From NCBI GenBank assembly GCA_002435715.1, contig DISD01000062.1, positions 1-30,372 on the forward strand: a stretch of 30,372 nt of DNA, read 5' to 3'. Positions 1-7,874 of this stretch are shown in pieces. The position numbers and the translations under genes are program-made. The notes beneath the pieces are model-generated. The model saw only the letters and a program-made list of their open reading frames with translations, made no database searches and had not been told where the DNA came from. The stretch comes from Rhodospirillaceae bacterium UBA6219. Its GTDB lineage: Bacteria > Pseudomonadota > Alphaproteobacteria > Rhodospirillales > Magnetospirillaceae. How positions within the stretch are numbered: position 1 is the stretch's first letter; each line of letters opens with the position of its first letter.

Positions 1-1
1 C

Positions 2-46
2 GATTTGTTCAAGGCGGTGCCGGAAATTACTGCGGCCTTACCATAA
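2..46 (+). CDS. C-terminal end of an unidentified upstream gene (partial)
   Basis: The frame starting at base 2 reads DLFKAVPEITAALP and then TAA at 44-46. A strong terminator follows 25 bases later, which is the main reason to think this is the true end of a gene entering from the left. Fourteen residues are too few to assign a family. Confidence 0.45.
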   Translation, partial: DLFKAVPEITAALP

Positions 47-71
47 GTCTCCCTCTGTGGCCGCTAACTCA

Positions 72-102
72 AGGGGTGGACATACGTCCACCCCTATTTT
101 TT
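72..102 (+). terminator. Rho-independent terminator
   Basis: A perfect 10-bp stem (AGGGGTGGAC at 72-81 pairing with GTCCACCCCT at 86-95) encloses the loop ATAC and is followed by six T at 97-102. It ends transcription of the upstream gene and insulates the chemotaxis gene, which therefore needs its own promoter within about 45 bases of A-rich DNA (103-136). Confidence 0.9.
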
Positions 103-148
103 CACCAAAAAAAATAAAAACAAAATTCAATTCATCAGGGAGTGAAAC

Positions 149-1804
149 ATGAAACGCTTTCGCGATTATGGCATTCAATCGAAACTATTGATTGGCGTCG
201 TCATCAGCGCCGCCGGCATGGTTTCAATCATCATTGCCACTTTATTCTATCTCAACAAAATAAGTTCCGACGTTGTATCCATTAACGACGTGTCGTTCAG
301 GCGCTATACCCAGGCTGCCAACCTGGAAACATCCGTTACCGCCCTGCATGCCGAGCTGTACCGCCTGACCTCGTTCGCCGCCAACAATCGCAACGGGGAA
401 CAGATCAAGGCAATCTCGGAGAACCTGGCCAAGCTGCTTGCTACCACCGAGGAATTGGCCGCCCCCCGGACCGACGACAATGATTTGAAGGGCTATTTCG
501 CCTCGGTCCGCGATGTGGCGGAAATGTCCATGGTCAGCCCGCGCACCGCGCTGGCCGGCATGAACCGCGCCGAAAGCCAGTACCAGCACATCCGCGACGG
601 CATGCGCGCCACCACCGAAAGTGCCGACAACAACCGGCAGCAAGCCTTTCATCGCGTGCTCGACAATATGCGCCAAGCCATGCTGGTGCTGTCGACCATT
701 GCCGCCGCCGCCATTGCCGTGGCCATCGGCACCACCTTGTTCGCCGCCCGGGCCGTGGCCTCGCCCATCCGGGCCCTGACCATGGTCATGGGACGGTTGG
801 CCCAAGGCGAATTGGCCCAAGACATCAACGGCACCGAACGCGGCGACGAATTGGGCGGCATGGCCCGAGCCTTGGAGGTTTTGAAGGACAACGCCGCCGA
901 GCGCATGCGCCTTGAGGCGGAACGCGAACAAGACAGTCAGCGGGCCCATCACCGCAACGCCCAGATGAACCACAATTCCGACCTGTTCCACAAACGGATC
1001 GGCCAAGTGGTCGAACGCCTGGGGCAATCGGTGGACACCTTGTCCAACATGGCGTCGATCCTGCACGATTCGGCGTCGCACACCTCGCGTCAGGTGGACG
1101 TTTCGGTGCACGGCGCCGAACAGGCGGGGGAAAATGTCGCCGCCGTGGCCGCCGCCGGCCGCCAGATGAGCGATGCCGCCTCGGACATGGCCGGGCGGGC
1201 CGAACAATCCGCCGGCTTCATCAACGGCGCCGTGGCCGAGGTCGGACAAACCCGGACCTTGGTGGCCGATCTGGTGGGGGCCAGCGATCGGATCAGCGAG
1301 ATCGTCGGCCTGATCACCGCCATCGCCAAGCAGACCAACATGCTGGCCTTGAACGCCACCATCGAGGCGGCGCGGGCCGGCGAAGCGGGCAAAGGCTTCG
1401 CCGTGGTCGCCGGCGAGGTCAAGGCCCTGGCCAATCAGACCGCCAAAGCCACGGAAGAAATCGACCAACAGGTGCTGACCGTCCAAGACGTCGCCCGCGC
1501 CACCGCCCAGGCCATCACCCAGGTCACCGACATCATCGGAACGGTGGAGACCCAATCCAACGCCATCACCCAGGTGATCGGCCAACAACACCAGGTCATC
1601 CAAGGGGTCAGCGACAATGCCACCAATGCCGCCCAGGGCATGCAGGCGGCGGTGTCCGGTATCCAGGAAATCCGAGGCCTGGCGGTCAACACCAACGAAC
1701 AGGCGCAAAGCCTGTCGACCATGGTCGCCGAATTGTCGCACGAGGTCGAAGAGATCCAGCAATGCGTCGCCTGGTTCCTGGATGAAACCCGGCGCATCGC
1801 CTAA
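149..1804 (+). CDS. Methyl-accepting chemotaxis protein, transmembrane
   Basis: This is an inner-membrane chemoreceptor that signals through CheA/CheW to the flagellar motor. Membrane segments lie at about residues 13-35 and 176-200 and enclose a periplasmic helical sensor of about 140 residues of the four-helix-bundle type. A HAMP linker follows (about 200-253), then a cytoplasmic coiled-coil signalling domain. The conserved hairpin tip (MLALNATIEAARAGEAGKGF) starts near residue 398. The C-terminus ends TRRIA, so there is no CheR/CheB-docking pentapeptide. AGGGAG at 137-142 supports the ATG at 149. The ligand cannot be read from the sequence. The next gene starts 21 bases downstream on the same strand and is probably co-transcribed. 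Confidence 0.95.
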   Translation: MKRFRDYGIQSKLLIGVVISAAGMVSIIIATLFYLNKISSDVVSINDVSFRRYTQAANLETSVTALHAELYRLTSFAANNRNGEQIKAISENLAKLLATTEELAAPRTDDNDLKGYFASVRDVAEMSMVSPRTALAGMNRAESQYQHIRDGMRATTESADNNRQQAFHRVLDNMRQAMLVLSTIAAAAIAVAIGTTLFAARAVASPIRALTMVMGRLAQGELAQDINGTERGDELGGMARALEVLKDNAAERMRLEAEREQDSQRAHHRNAQMNHNSDLFHKRIGQVVERLGQSVDTLSNMASILHDSASHTSRQVDVSVHGAEQAGENVAAVAAAGRQMSDAASDMAGRAEQSAGFINGAVAEVGQTRTLVADLVGASDRISEIVGLITAIAKQTNMLALNATIEAARAGEAGKGFAVVAGEVKALANQTAKATEEIDQQVLTVQDVARATAQAITQVTDIIGTVETQSNAITQVIGQQHQVIQGVSDNATNAAQGMQAAVSGIQEIRGLAVNTNEQAQSLSTMVAELSHEVEEIQQCVAWFLDETRRIA

Positions 1805-1825
1805 GAACCGAAGGAAACCCACGCC

Positions 1826-2218
1826 ATGCGTCTCGACCGTCCGGAAAATCCGCGCAAGACCGCCTTTCGCGACGGTCTACGCCTGGCCTTGCGTCAGTGT
1901 GCGGCCATTCTGCTGGAAGGCAGCTATCCGCGTTACCTGCGCCTGGCCATGGCGGCGGACGAGACGGAGGTGCTGCGGGTCGCCGTGAAATCGGGCCATG
2001 GCGGAACCTGCGCCATGGTCGCCGCCTATCTGTCCGAGGCGGCCGACCAAGGCATCCTGCCGCCCATGGACTTCACCCTTCAGGCGGAAATATTGATGGG
2101 ACAGGTCCAGGCGAACGATTTCGCCCGCGCCCTGGCCGGCATCGCCCCCGATCCCAAAAGGACCGGGGAACGCGTCGACCAGGCGGTGGCGACGTTTTGC
2201 CGGGAAAAGCTGCTTTAG
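1826..2218 (+). CDS. Stand-alone TetR-type C-terminal (ligand-binding) domain protein
   Basis: The 130-residue, mostly helical protein resembles the C-terminal dimerisation/ligand domain of AefR-like TetR regulators, especially the stretch YPRYLRLAMAADETEVLR followed by AYLSEAADQGILPPMDFTLQ and AEILMGQ. No helix-turn-helix precedes it, and none could: the MCP stop lies 21 bases upstream, and AAGGAA sits just before the ATG. TetR C-domains normally bind a small ligand and dimerise; without the HTH this one cannot bind DNA in the usual way. It could be a remnant or a sensor/partner protein linked to the chemoreceptor. Its stop overlaps the stop of the convergent lipoate-ligase homologue by 4 bp. 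The family call is by eye. Confidence 0.6.
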   Translation: MRLDRPENPRKTAFRDGLRLALRQCAAILLEGSYPRYLRLAMAADETEVLRVAVKSGHGGTCAMVAAYLSEAADQGILPPMDFTLQAEILMGQVQANDFARALAGIAPDPKRTGERVDQAVATFCREKLL

Positions 2219-3282
2219 CCCAAAGCCTTGCTGAAGGCCGACATCAAGGCTTCGGTGGAAACCCCGGCCAATTCGTGGCTGGCATCGGCCTGGAAGGCCT
2301 CGACCACCGAACGGACAGAGGCTTCGTCGGCGGCCACCCCTTGCAGCATGGCTTCCAGACGGTCGGGGGCGTTGACCGGACGGGCGGGATAATCGCCGTT
2401 GACGATGGCCCGCAAGATATGCCCGTCCTTGGTCAGCAAGGCGGCCCAGATCATGCCCCCCGGCGCCTTTTCACGGCCACGGCCGATATGGTCGCCCTCG
2501 GTGCGGTGCGGCCCGAACAAAGTCGCTTCCGAACGGGCGAAATCCCAGTCCGATCCCGCCATTTCCGCCGGGTAAACCGCGGCGGGGGCGACCGCCGGGC
2601 TCAGCGTGACGTCGGGGAACAAGGCGGCGGCCAGATCGCGGGCCAGCCCGGCCAGTTCGTCCTGCGCCACCGGACGGCCCAATTCGGCTTCGAGACAGGT
2701 GAAGCGGCTGGCGATGTCCTTGTGCACCTTGTCACGCACCTTTTCCGGCGGCATGGGCATCAGCTTGCCGGCGATGTCGGTGTCGATGGCCTTGACGTTG
2801 ATCATGATGCGGAAGGTCAGCACGCCCCCTTCGATCTTGACCGAGGTCGGCATCAGCTTGCGCCCTTCCACCTCGATGTCGTTCATCGGCCGCCAGCGTG
2901 CCGGAATGCCGAAACGTTGCTCGGTGACCCGGGCCATCACCGGCAGCACCGTCTCGAACGCCTCGGCGGCGGTTTTGGGCAAGCCGGGAAGATCGGCCGG
3001 AACCGCCAGGGCGATGACGCAGGACCCGGCGGCGGCATAGATGGTGCCCCCGCCATTGACGCGGCGGCGGAAATCGATGCCCAGGTCGCGGCACAGCGGC
3101 ACGTTCAGAATCTGGTTGGGGTCTTCATTGAAACCGATGGTGATGCCGTCGCGGCCGAAGACGTTCAGCACCAGTTTGGGCGGCTGACCGGCGCGCACCT
3201 GATCTTCCAAAGCCGGCAGGGTGGCCAACGAGAAATCGGGATAGGTATCCGTGCTTTCAATGAAATGCCAGGTGGCGGTCAT
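2215..3282 (-). CDS. Lipoate-protein ligase A homologue, copy 1
   Basis: A 355-residue two-domain protein of the biotin/lipoate ligase fold. The nucleotide/acyl-binding motif RRRVNGGG is at residues 72-79 (LplA proteins have RRxSGGG). GRK at 140-142 holds the position of the LplA catalytic lysine, but LMPTS follows where LplA has IxGSA. A C-terminal segment (PGGMIWAALLTKDGHILRAI, then NGDY) resembles the LplA accessory domain. LplA enzymes make acyl-AMP and transfer the acyl group to a lysine of a carrier protein. Whether lipoate is the substrate here is unknown. ATG at 3282 is preferred over an in-frame upstream start at 3315 because AAGGAAA precedes it and the longer version would lie in a hairpin. 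Last gene of the minus-strand operon; paralogous to the gene at 14176. Confidence 0.85.
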   Translation of the reverse strand: MTATWHFIESTDTYPDFSLATLPALEDQVRAGQPPKLVLNVFGRDGITIGFNEDPNQILNVPLCRDLGIDFRRRVNGGGTIYAAAGSCVIALAVPADLPGLPKTAAEAFETVLPVMARVTEQRFGIPARWRPMNDIEVEGRKLMPTSVKIEGGVLTFRIMINVKAIDTDIAGKLMPMPPEKVRDKVHKDIASRFTCLEAELGRPVAQDELAGLARDLAAALFPDVTLSPAVAPAAVYPAEMAGSDWDFARSEATLFGPHRTEGDHIGRGREKAPGGMIWAALLTKDGHILRAIVNGDYPARPVNAPDRLEAMLQGVAADEASVRSVVEAFQADASHELAGVSTEALMSAFSKALG

Positions 3283-3302
3283 GTCGGTTTCCTTATCATG
3301 GA

Positions 3303-3329
3303 CCGACGCCGCCACGAGGGCGGCGTCGG
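3303..3329 (-). other. Strong intergenic stem-loop
   Basis: A perfect 11-bp inverted repeat (CCGACGCCGCC at 3303-3313, GGCGGCGTCGG at 3319-3329) with loop ACGAG lies between the thiolase-like gene and lplA copy 1. It has no T-run, so it is not a classic terminator. It could stabilise or process the operon mRNA or lower expression of the last gene. Confidence 0.65.
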
Positions 3330-3344
3330 CAGGGTGAAGGGTGG

Positions 3345-4514
3345 TTAAAGGGTCGATTCCAGCCCCAGGATGGCGGTCGACTGGCTGGACAGGGTCCCGC
3401 CATTGCCATGGACCAGCGCCGTCTCCAGGCCGCCCAACTGGCGTTCACCGCAATCGCCGCGCAGCTGGCGCACCGCTTCGATGGTGGCGAAGATGCCGTA
3501 CATGCCGGGATGCACACAGGACAACCCACCGCCATTGGTGTTGACCGGCAAGTCGCCGCCGGGGGCGATGGCGCCGCTGGCGACGAAGGGGCCGCCTTCG
3601 CCCTTCTTGCAAAATCCCAGGTCTTCCAGGAACAAGATGGTGTTGATGGTGAAGGCGTCGTACAGCTGCACCACGTCCACCTGATCCGGCCCCATGCCGG
3701 CCATGGCATAGGCCTGCTGGCCCGAGGTGAAGGCCGCCGTGGTGGTCAGCTCGGGCATGCACGAGATCTGACGGTTGTAGATGGCGGTGCCGTTACCCAG
3801 CACATAGACGGGCTTGTTGGGCATGTCGCGGGCCCGTTCGGCACTGACCAGCACATAGGCGCCACCGCCATCGGTGACCAGACAGCAATCGCGGACGCTG
3901 AGCGGATCGGAAATCATCCGCGCCGACAGCACGTCGTCGACGCTGAGCGGATCACGAACGAAGGCTTCCGGGTTCTTCGCAGCCCAGGCCCGCGCCGCCA
4001 CCGCCACATGGGCCAGTTGTTCGCGGGTGGTGCCGAATTCGTACATGTGCCGTGAGGCGGCCAAGGCATAGGCGCTGGGCGGCAGCATGGGTTGGTAGGG
4101 CATCTCGTAGGGCTGCGGGTCCAAGAACCGGCGCGAGGCGACGATTTCACGCCGACCGAACTTGGCCGAACGCTGGGCGCTGCCGTAACAGACCAGAACG
4201 GCGCTGCACTGACCGGCTTCCAAGGCCCGCATGGCGGGCAGCAGATGGGCGATGAAGCTGGAACCGCCGATCATGGTGCCGTCCACATAGGTGGGACGGA
4301 TACCCAGATATTCGATCACCGGCATGGCCCACATGGTGGCGCTGGCGCTGGCGGTGCACAGACCGTCGATGTCGGCCATGGTCAGGCCGGCATCCTCGAC
4401 CGCCATACGGGCGGCGCGGGCCAGCAATTCCATATCGGTGAAGCCAGGCGCCTCACCGCAGCCGAAGGTGGCGGCACCGACGATGGCCGCCTTTCCGCGC
4501 ATGGACTTGTCCAT
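3345..4514 (-). CDS. Thiolase-like (SCP2/lipid-transfer-type) protein lacking the nucleophilic cysteine
   Basis: A 389-residue protein of the thiolase fold, SCP2/non-specific lipid-transfer subgroup. The N-terminal half carries VDGTMIGGSSF around residues 78-87. The nucleophilic Cys of true thiolases (as in NNxCATGS) is replaced by Met81. The C-terminal half keeps VVQLYDAFTIN and the glycine-rich NTNGGGLSCVHPGMYG near residue 325. Known Cys-less relatives paired with a DUF35 protein, such as Ltp2 of steroid side-chain degradation, act as retro-aldolases, so C-C cleavage of a 3-hydroxyacyl-CoA is one reading; a non-catalytic role is another. The start at 4514 overlaps the DUF35 stop (TGATG), which implies translational coupling. 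Longer upstream starts run through the DUF35 gene and were rejected. Confidence 0.85.
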   Translation of the reverse strand: MDKSMRGKAAIVGAATFGCGEAPGFTDMELLARAARMAVEDAGLTMADIDGLCTASASATMWAMPVIEYLGIRPTYVDGTMIGGSSFIAHLLPAMRALEAGQCSAVLVCYGSAQRSAKFGRREIVASRRFLDPQPYEMPYQPMLPPSAYALAASRHMYEFGTTREQLAHVAVAARAWAAKNPEAFVRDPLSVDDVLSARMISDPLSVRDCCLVTDGGGAYVLVSAERARDMPNKPVYVLGNGTAIYNRQISCMPELTTTAAFTSGQQAYAMAGMGPDQVDVVQLYDAFTINTILFLEDLGFCKKGEGGPFVASGAIAPGGDLPVNTNGGGLSCVHPGMYGIFATIEAVRQLRGDCGERQLGGLETALVHGNGGTLSSQSTAILGLESTL

Positions 4515-4891
4515 CACTGGGCCTCCACCGCGTCGAACAACACGATCCCGTCGGCCACCCGGGCGGTGACCTTCATGCCGATCACCACTTGGTCGGGGGT
4601 GACGCCTTCGACACGGCTCATCATGCGCACGCCTTCCTCCAGGTCGATCAGCGAGACGTTGAAGTCGCCGCCATCGGCGGGCTTGCGCCGCACCGTGGTG
4701 ACGGCGTGGACGGTGCCGCGCCCACAGGGCTCCACCGCCTGCAACGAACCATGGCCGCAATGGGGGCACAATTCGCGCGGGAAATAGACATGACGGTGGC
4801 AGCCGTCACATTGCTGGACCAGGAAGCGTCCTTGCTTCAGGGCCTGATCGAAGGCCTCTTGCACGCCCATCGGCGCGGATATGTCGTTCAT
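4514..4891 (-). CDS. DUF35 zinc-ribbon/OB-fold protein, partner of the thiolase-like protein
   Basis: The 125-residue protein has a rubredoxin-like zinc ribbon (Cys28, Cys31, Cys42, Cys45 in CDGC and CPHC) followed by an OB-fold (GRGTVHAVTTVRR, then DLEEGVRMMSRVEG). DUF35 proteins bind CoA esters and form complexes with thiolase-fold enzymes: acetoacetyl-CoA thiolase/HMG-CoA synthase in archaea, Ltp2-type aldolases in actinobacteria. Its one-base overlap with the thiolase-like gene supports such a complex here. The ATG at 4891 lies 10 bases after the thioesterase stop. Confidence 0.9.
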   Translation of the reverse strand: MNDISAPMGVQEAFDQALKQGRFLVQQCDGCHRHVYFPRELCPHCGHGSLQAVEPCGRGTVHAVTTVRRKPADGGDFNVSLIDLEEGVRMMSRVEGVTPDQVVIGMKVTARVADGIVLFDAVEAQ

Positions 4892-4901
4892 TTTCTTATT
4901 C

Positions 4902-5309
4902 CTATTGACGATAACGAAACGAACCCTGGCCTTGGGCGACGAGCTGATGACGTTCGTCGGTGACCTCGACCGAGGCGAAGAAAACCTTGCGGCCGCCGCC
5001 GCTGACCCGCCCCACCGCCCGCAGGCGGCAGGCGGTGGACGGGGCCAGGAAGTTGACGTTCATGGACAAGGTGACGGCACGCTTCAGGTCTTCGGGCTTG
5101 GCGGCATAAGAACCGCACAAGCCGCCGGCGGCATCGATCAGCGAAGCGATCAGGCCGCCATGCACCCGGCCGTATCGGTTGCCGTGCTGAGACCCCAAAT
5201 CCACTTCGATAACGATTTCCCCGGGCCCCCACGACTTGACGCGATAACCCAGAAGGTCGGCATAGCCACAGGCGATGGCCGCCCGGTGGCCGTCGAGATG
5301 CGCCCCCAT
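4902..5309 (-). CDS. PaaI-family hotdog thioesterase
   Basis: A 135-residue single hotdog-fold protein with the family motif HGGLIASLIDAAGG starting at His50. Related enzymes hydrolyse acyl- or aroyl-CoA esters and often act as safety valves in CoA-dependent catabolic pathways, releasing CoA from dead-end thioesters. It sits between the ABC permease genes and the DUF35/thiolase-like pair, with one base separating its start from the livM stop (TGACATG), so it belongs to the operon. Substrate unknown. Confidence 0.85.
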   Translation of the reverse strand: MGAHLDGHRAAIACGYADLLGYRVKSWGPGEIVIEVDLGSQHGNRYGRVHGGLIASLIDAAGGLCGSYAAKPEDLKRAVTLSMNVNFLAPSTACRLRAVGRVSGGGRKVFFASVEVTDERHQLVAQGQGSFRYRQ

Positions 5310-5310
5310 G

Positions 5311-6288
5311 TCAGGACGCCCGCCGCCGGGCCATCACATCCATGATGCGGGGCACCAGACCGCGCGGCATGGACAGGATCACCACCACGATCAGCACGCC
5401 ATAGACCAGATAATGCAGGCCGGGGGCGACGCCGCCGAAATTGCCGCGGATCAGTTCGCCGAACGGCACCAGCAGCAGCGCCGCCACCATGGGACCGAAA
5501 GGCGTGCCCAGGCCACCGATGGTGGCGATCAGCACCACTTCGATCACCACCGCCGGCGACGCGAACAGATAGGGATCGACGAAGGCGACATAGCGGGCAT
5601 AGGCGGTGCCGATGATGGCGGTCAAAGCCGCACTGATGGCCATGGCGATGGCCTTGTTGCGCAAGAGCGCCACACCCACCGCCTGGGCGGCGTTCTCGTT
5701 GTCGCGGATGGCCCGCAGGTAATAGCCCAAGGGTGAGTTGATGATGGCGAAATTGACCAGGAAACATCCGGCGGCGATCACCAGCGCCAGCCAGAAATAA
5801 CCCTTGGCGCCCCCGAACTGGAAGGCCAGCAGGTCGCCCTTGTCCGACGGCAGATAAAGCCCCGAGGCACCGCCCAGGAAATCCCAGCCAAGGACGACCA
5901 ATTCACCGATCTCGGCAAAGGCCAAGGTGATCAGGGCAAAGGACAGATGTCCCAGCTTGAAGCGGAAATCGACCCAGGCGATGCCCACCCCCATGATGGC
6001 GGCCAAGGCGGCGGAAATCAGCATGCCCACCCACATGTTGATGCCGAACTTCAGCAACAGGGCCGAGGTGAACACCGCGCCCACCCCCAGGAACAGGCTG
6101 TGGGCCAGGGAAATCTGCCCGCCCAGACCGCCGACGATGTTCCACGACAAGGCCATGGCGATATAGATCAGGGTCAGCACGCCGATGCCCAGGTAATAAG
6201 GCGGCAGCCACAAAGGCATGGTGGCGGCGAAAGCCAGAACCAGCCAGATGGCCGGCGAACGCAGCAGGGTAAAGAATTCAGGCTTCAT
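5311..6288 (-). CDS. Branched-chain amino acid-type ABC transporter permease, LivM family
   Basis: A 325-residue integral membrane protein with about eight to ten hydrophobic segments and LivM landmarks: SWNIVGGLGGQISLAHSLFLGVGA near the N-terminus, the cytoplasmic loop SPLGYYLRAIRDNENAAQAVG, and GGLGTPFGPMVAA. It forms the transmembrane channel with the LivH-type protein, whose stop overlaps this start by 4 bp (ATGA). Liv-type importers often carry aromatic or dicarboxylic acids. The catabolic genes in the same operon suggest such a substrate rather than leucine. Confidence 0.93.
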   Translation of the reverse strand: MKPEFFTLLRSPAIWLVLAFAATMPLWLPPYYLGIGVLTLIYIAMALSWNIVGGLGGQISLAHSLFLGVGAVFTSALLLKFGINMWVGMLISAALAAIMGVGIAWVDFRFKLGHLSFALITLAFAEIGELVVLGWDFLGGASGLYLPSDKGDLLAFQFGGAKGYFWLALVIAAGCFLVNFAIINSPLGYYLRAIRDNENAAQAVGVALLRNKAIAMAISAALTAIIGTAYARYVAFVDPYLFASPAVVIEVVLIATIGGLGTPFGPMVAALLLVPFGELIRGNFGGVAPGLHYLVYGVLIVVVILSMPRGLVPRIMDVMARRRAS

Positions 6289-7154
6289 GACGCCCTCCGC
6301 TTCAACAGGCCCTCGGGGCGCAGCAACAGCACAAGAATGAACATGGCGTAGGGGACGATCATGCCCGACGTCCCCGAGACGTAGACGGTGCCGAAGGCTT
6401 CGGCGATGCCGAACAGCAGACCGCCCAGCAAGATGCCGGCGAAATTGGTCATCCCCCCCAGCACCATCACCATCAGCGAGATCACCGTGTAGCGCAGGCC
6501 CTGCGACGGGTGCAGCGGGGTGCCCGGGGTCAGCAGCACGGCGGCGATGGCCAGCAACCCGACCCCCAGGGCGAAGGTCAGGGTGCGGACCCGGTCGACG
6601 CTGATCCCCATCAGGGCGGCGGCCTTGGCGTTCTGATGCACCGCCCGGATGGAACGGCCGGTATCGGTCCGGGTCAGGACGAAATAAAGCAGGCCGGCCA
6701 ACGCCACCGAGACGGCGAAAGCCACCGCCAGGGCAGAGCGCAGCACCACCGAATCCCCCAGCAGGATCAAATCGGCCTCGATCTTCGAAGGCACCCGGTG
6801 GCTCATGCCGCCGAAGGTCATCAGCAGACCGTTCTGCACGATGAAGGTCAGACCCAGGGTCAACTGGATGACCATCAGCACGTGCGAGCCGACCAAGGGC
6901 CGGATCAGGAAGCGATAGACCAGGGCGCCGAAGGCGACCATCACCGGAAAGGTGATGAACACCGAGATATAGGGATCCAGACCGAAGGCGGTGAAACAGG
7001 CCAGGGCCAGGAACATCCCCAGCGACAACAAATCGCCGTGCGCGAAATTGATGACGCCGGAGACCGAGTAGGTCAGCCCCATCCCCAGCGAGATCAGCCC
7101 GTAGGTGCTGCCGATCAACAGCCCCTGGGCCAGGGATTGCAGGAACATGTCCAT
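6285..7154 (-). CDS. Branched-chain amino acid-type ABC transporter permease, LivH family
   Basis: A 289-residue multi-spanning permease. The family signature YSVSGVINFAHGDLLSLGMF lies near residue 29, and the EAA-like loop TDTGRSIRAVHQNAKAAALMG in the second half contacts the ATPases. It pairs with LivM to form the import channel. Its start is 15 bases after the livF stop, and its stop overlaps the livM start. Substrate range cannot be read from the sequence. Confidence 0.93.
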   Translation of the reverse strand: MDMFLQSLAQGLLIGSTYGLISLGMGLTYSVSGVINFAHGDLLSLGMFLALACFTAFGLDPYISVFITFPVMVAFGALVYRFLIRPLVGSHVLMVIQLTLGLTFIVQNGLLMTFGGMSHRVPSKIEADLILLGDSVVLRSALAVAFAVSVALAGLLYFVLTRTDTGRSIRAVHQNAKAAALMGISVDRVRTLTFALGVGLLAIAAVLLTPGTPLHPSQGLRYTVISLMVMVLGGMTNFAGILLGGLLFGIAEAFGTVYVSGTSGMIVPYAMFILVLLLRPEGLLKRRAS

Positions 7155-7169
7155 GACAAGCTCTCTCCG

Positions 7170-7874
7170 TTACAGGCCCAGATAGGCTCTGCGGGTGTTT
7201 GGATCATTGCGAAGTTCGTCGCCGGCGCCTTCGACCACCACGCGGCCGCGCTCCAGCACGGCGCAACGGGTGGCATGGGACAAGGTCAGGTGCAGGTTCT
7301 GCTCGACCACCAAGATGGTCAGCCCCGCCTTGTGCAGGTCGGACAACGCTTTGAAGATGTTTTGGACGAACAGCGGCGACAGCCCCAAGGAAGGCTCGTC
7401 CAGCATCAGCACGCGCGGATTGGCGGCCAGTCCACGACCGATGGCCAGCATCTGCTGTTCACCACCGGAAAGCGTGCCGGCCATCTGGCTGCGCCGTTCG
7501 GCCAGGCGGGGGAACAGGTCGAACACCTCGTCCAAGCGCTGGCGGCGCTGGCCGCGCGCCCGTTTGGAATATCCCCCCAACATCAAATTGTCGATGACCG
7601 ACATCTGGGGGAACACCAGACGGCCCTCGGGGACCTGGATGATGCCCAGTTCCACCACTTTTTCCGGACCAAGGCCGGTGATGTCGTGGCCATCGAACAT
7701 GATGCGGCCGCCACGGGCGGCGACCGTGCCGCTCAGCGCGTTGATCAACGTGCTCTTGCCGGCATTGTTGGCCCCCAGCAGACCGAAGAAGGCGTGTTCG
7801 TCCACACGGATGGTCACGTCCTCCAAGACGTTGACCGGGCCGTATCCGGCGTTCAGGCCGACCACCTCAAGCAT
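7170..7874 (-). CDS. ABC transporter ATPase, LivF family
   Basis: A 234-residue cytoplasmic ATPase with all nucleotide-binding motifs: Walker A GANNAGKST at 34-42, signature LSGGEQQM, Walker B VLMLDEPSLGLSP, and a switch histidine region ending VVEQN. The Walker A has Asn where family members usually have Gly (GxNGAGKST), but the GxxxxGKS pattern is kept. It works with the LivG ATPase to power the LivHM channel. It overlaps the end of livG by 8 bp, which implies translational coupling. Confidence 0.94.
   Translation of the reverse strand: MLEVVGLNAGYGPVNVLEDVTIRVDEHAFFGLLGANNAGKSTLINALSGTVAARGGRIMFDGHDITGLGPEKVVELGIIQVPEGRLVFPQMSVIDNLMLGGYSKRARGQRRQRLDEVFDLFPRLAERRSQMAGTLSGGEQQMLAIGRGLAANPRVLMLDEPSLGLSPLFVQNIFKALSDLHKAGLTILVVEQNLHLTLSHATRCAVLERGRVVVEGAGDELRNDPNTRRAYLGL

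Noticed and set aside
242..1822. 526-codon minus-strand frame over the chemoreceptor gene
   Set aside because: Shadow of the MCP gene; Gly/His-rich translation with no recognisable fold.
1897..3348. 483-codon plus-strand frame covering the TetR-like gene and lplA copy 1
   Set aside because: Out of frame with both real genes and composed of biased Gly/Arg/His sequence.
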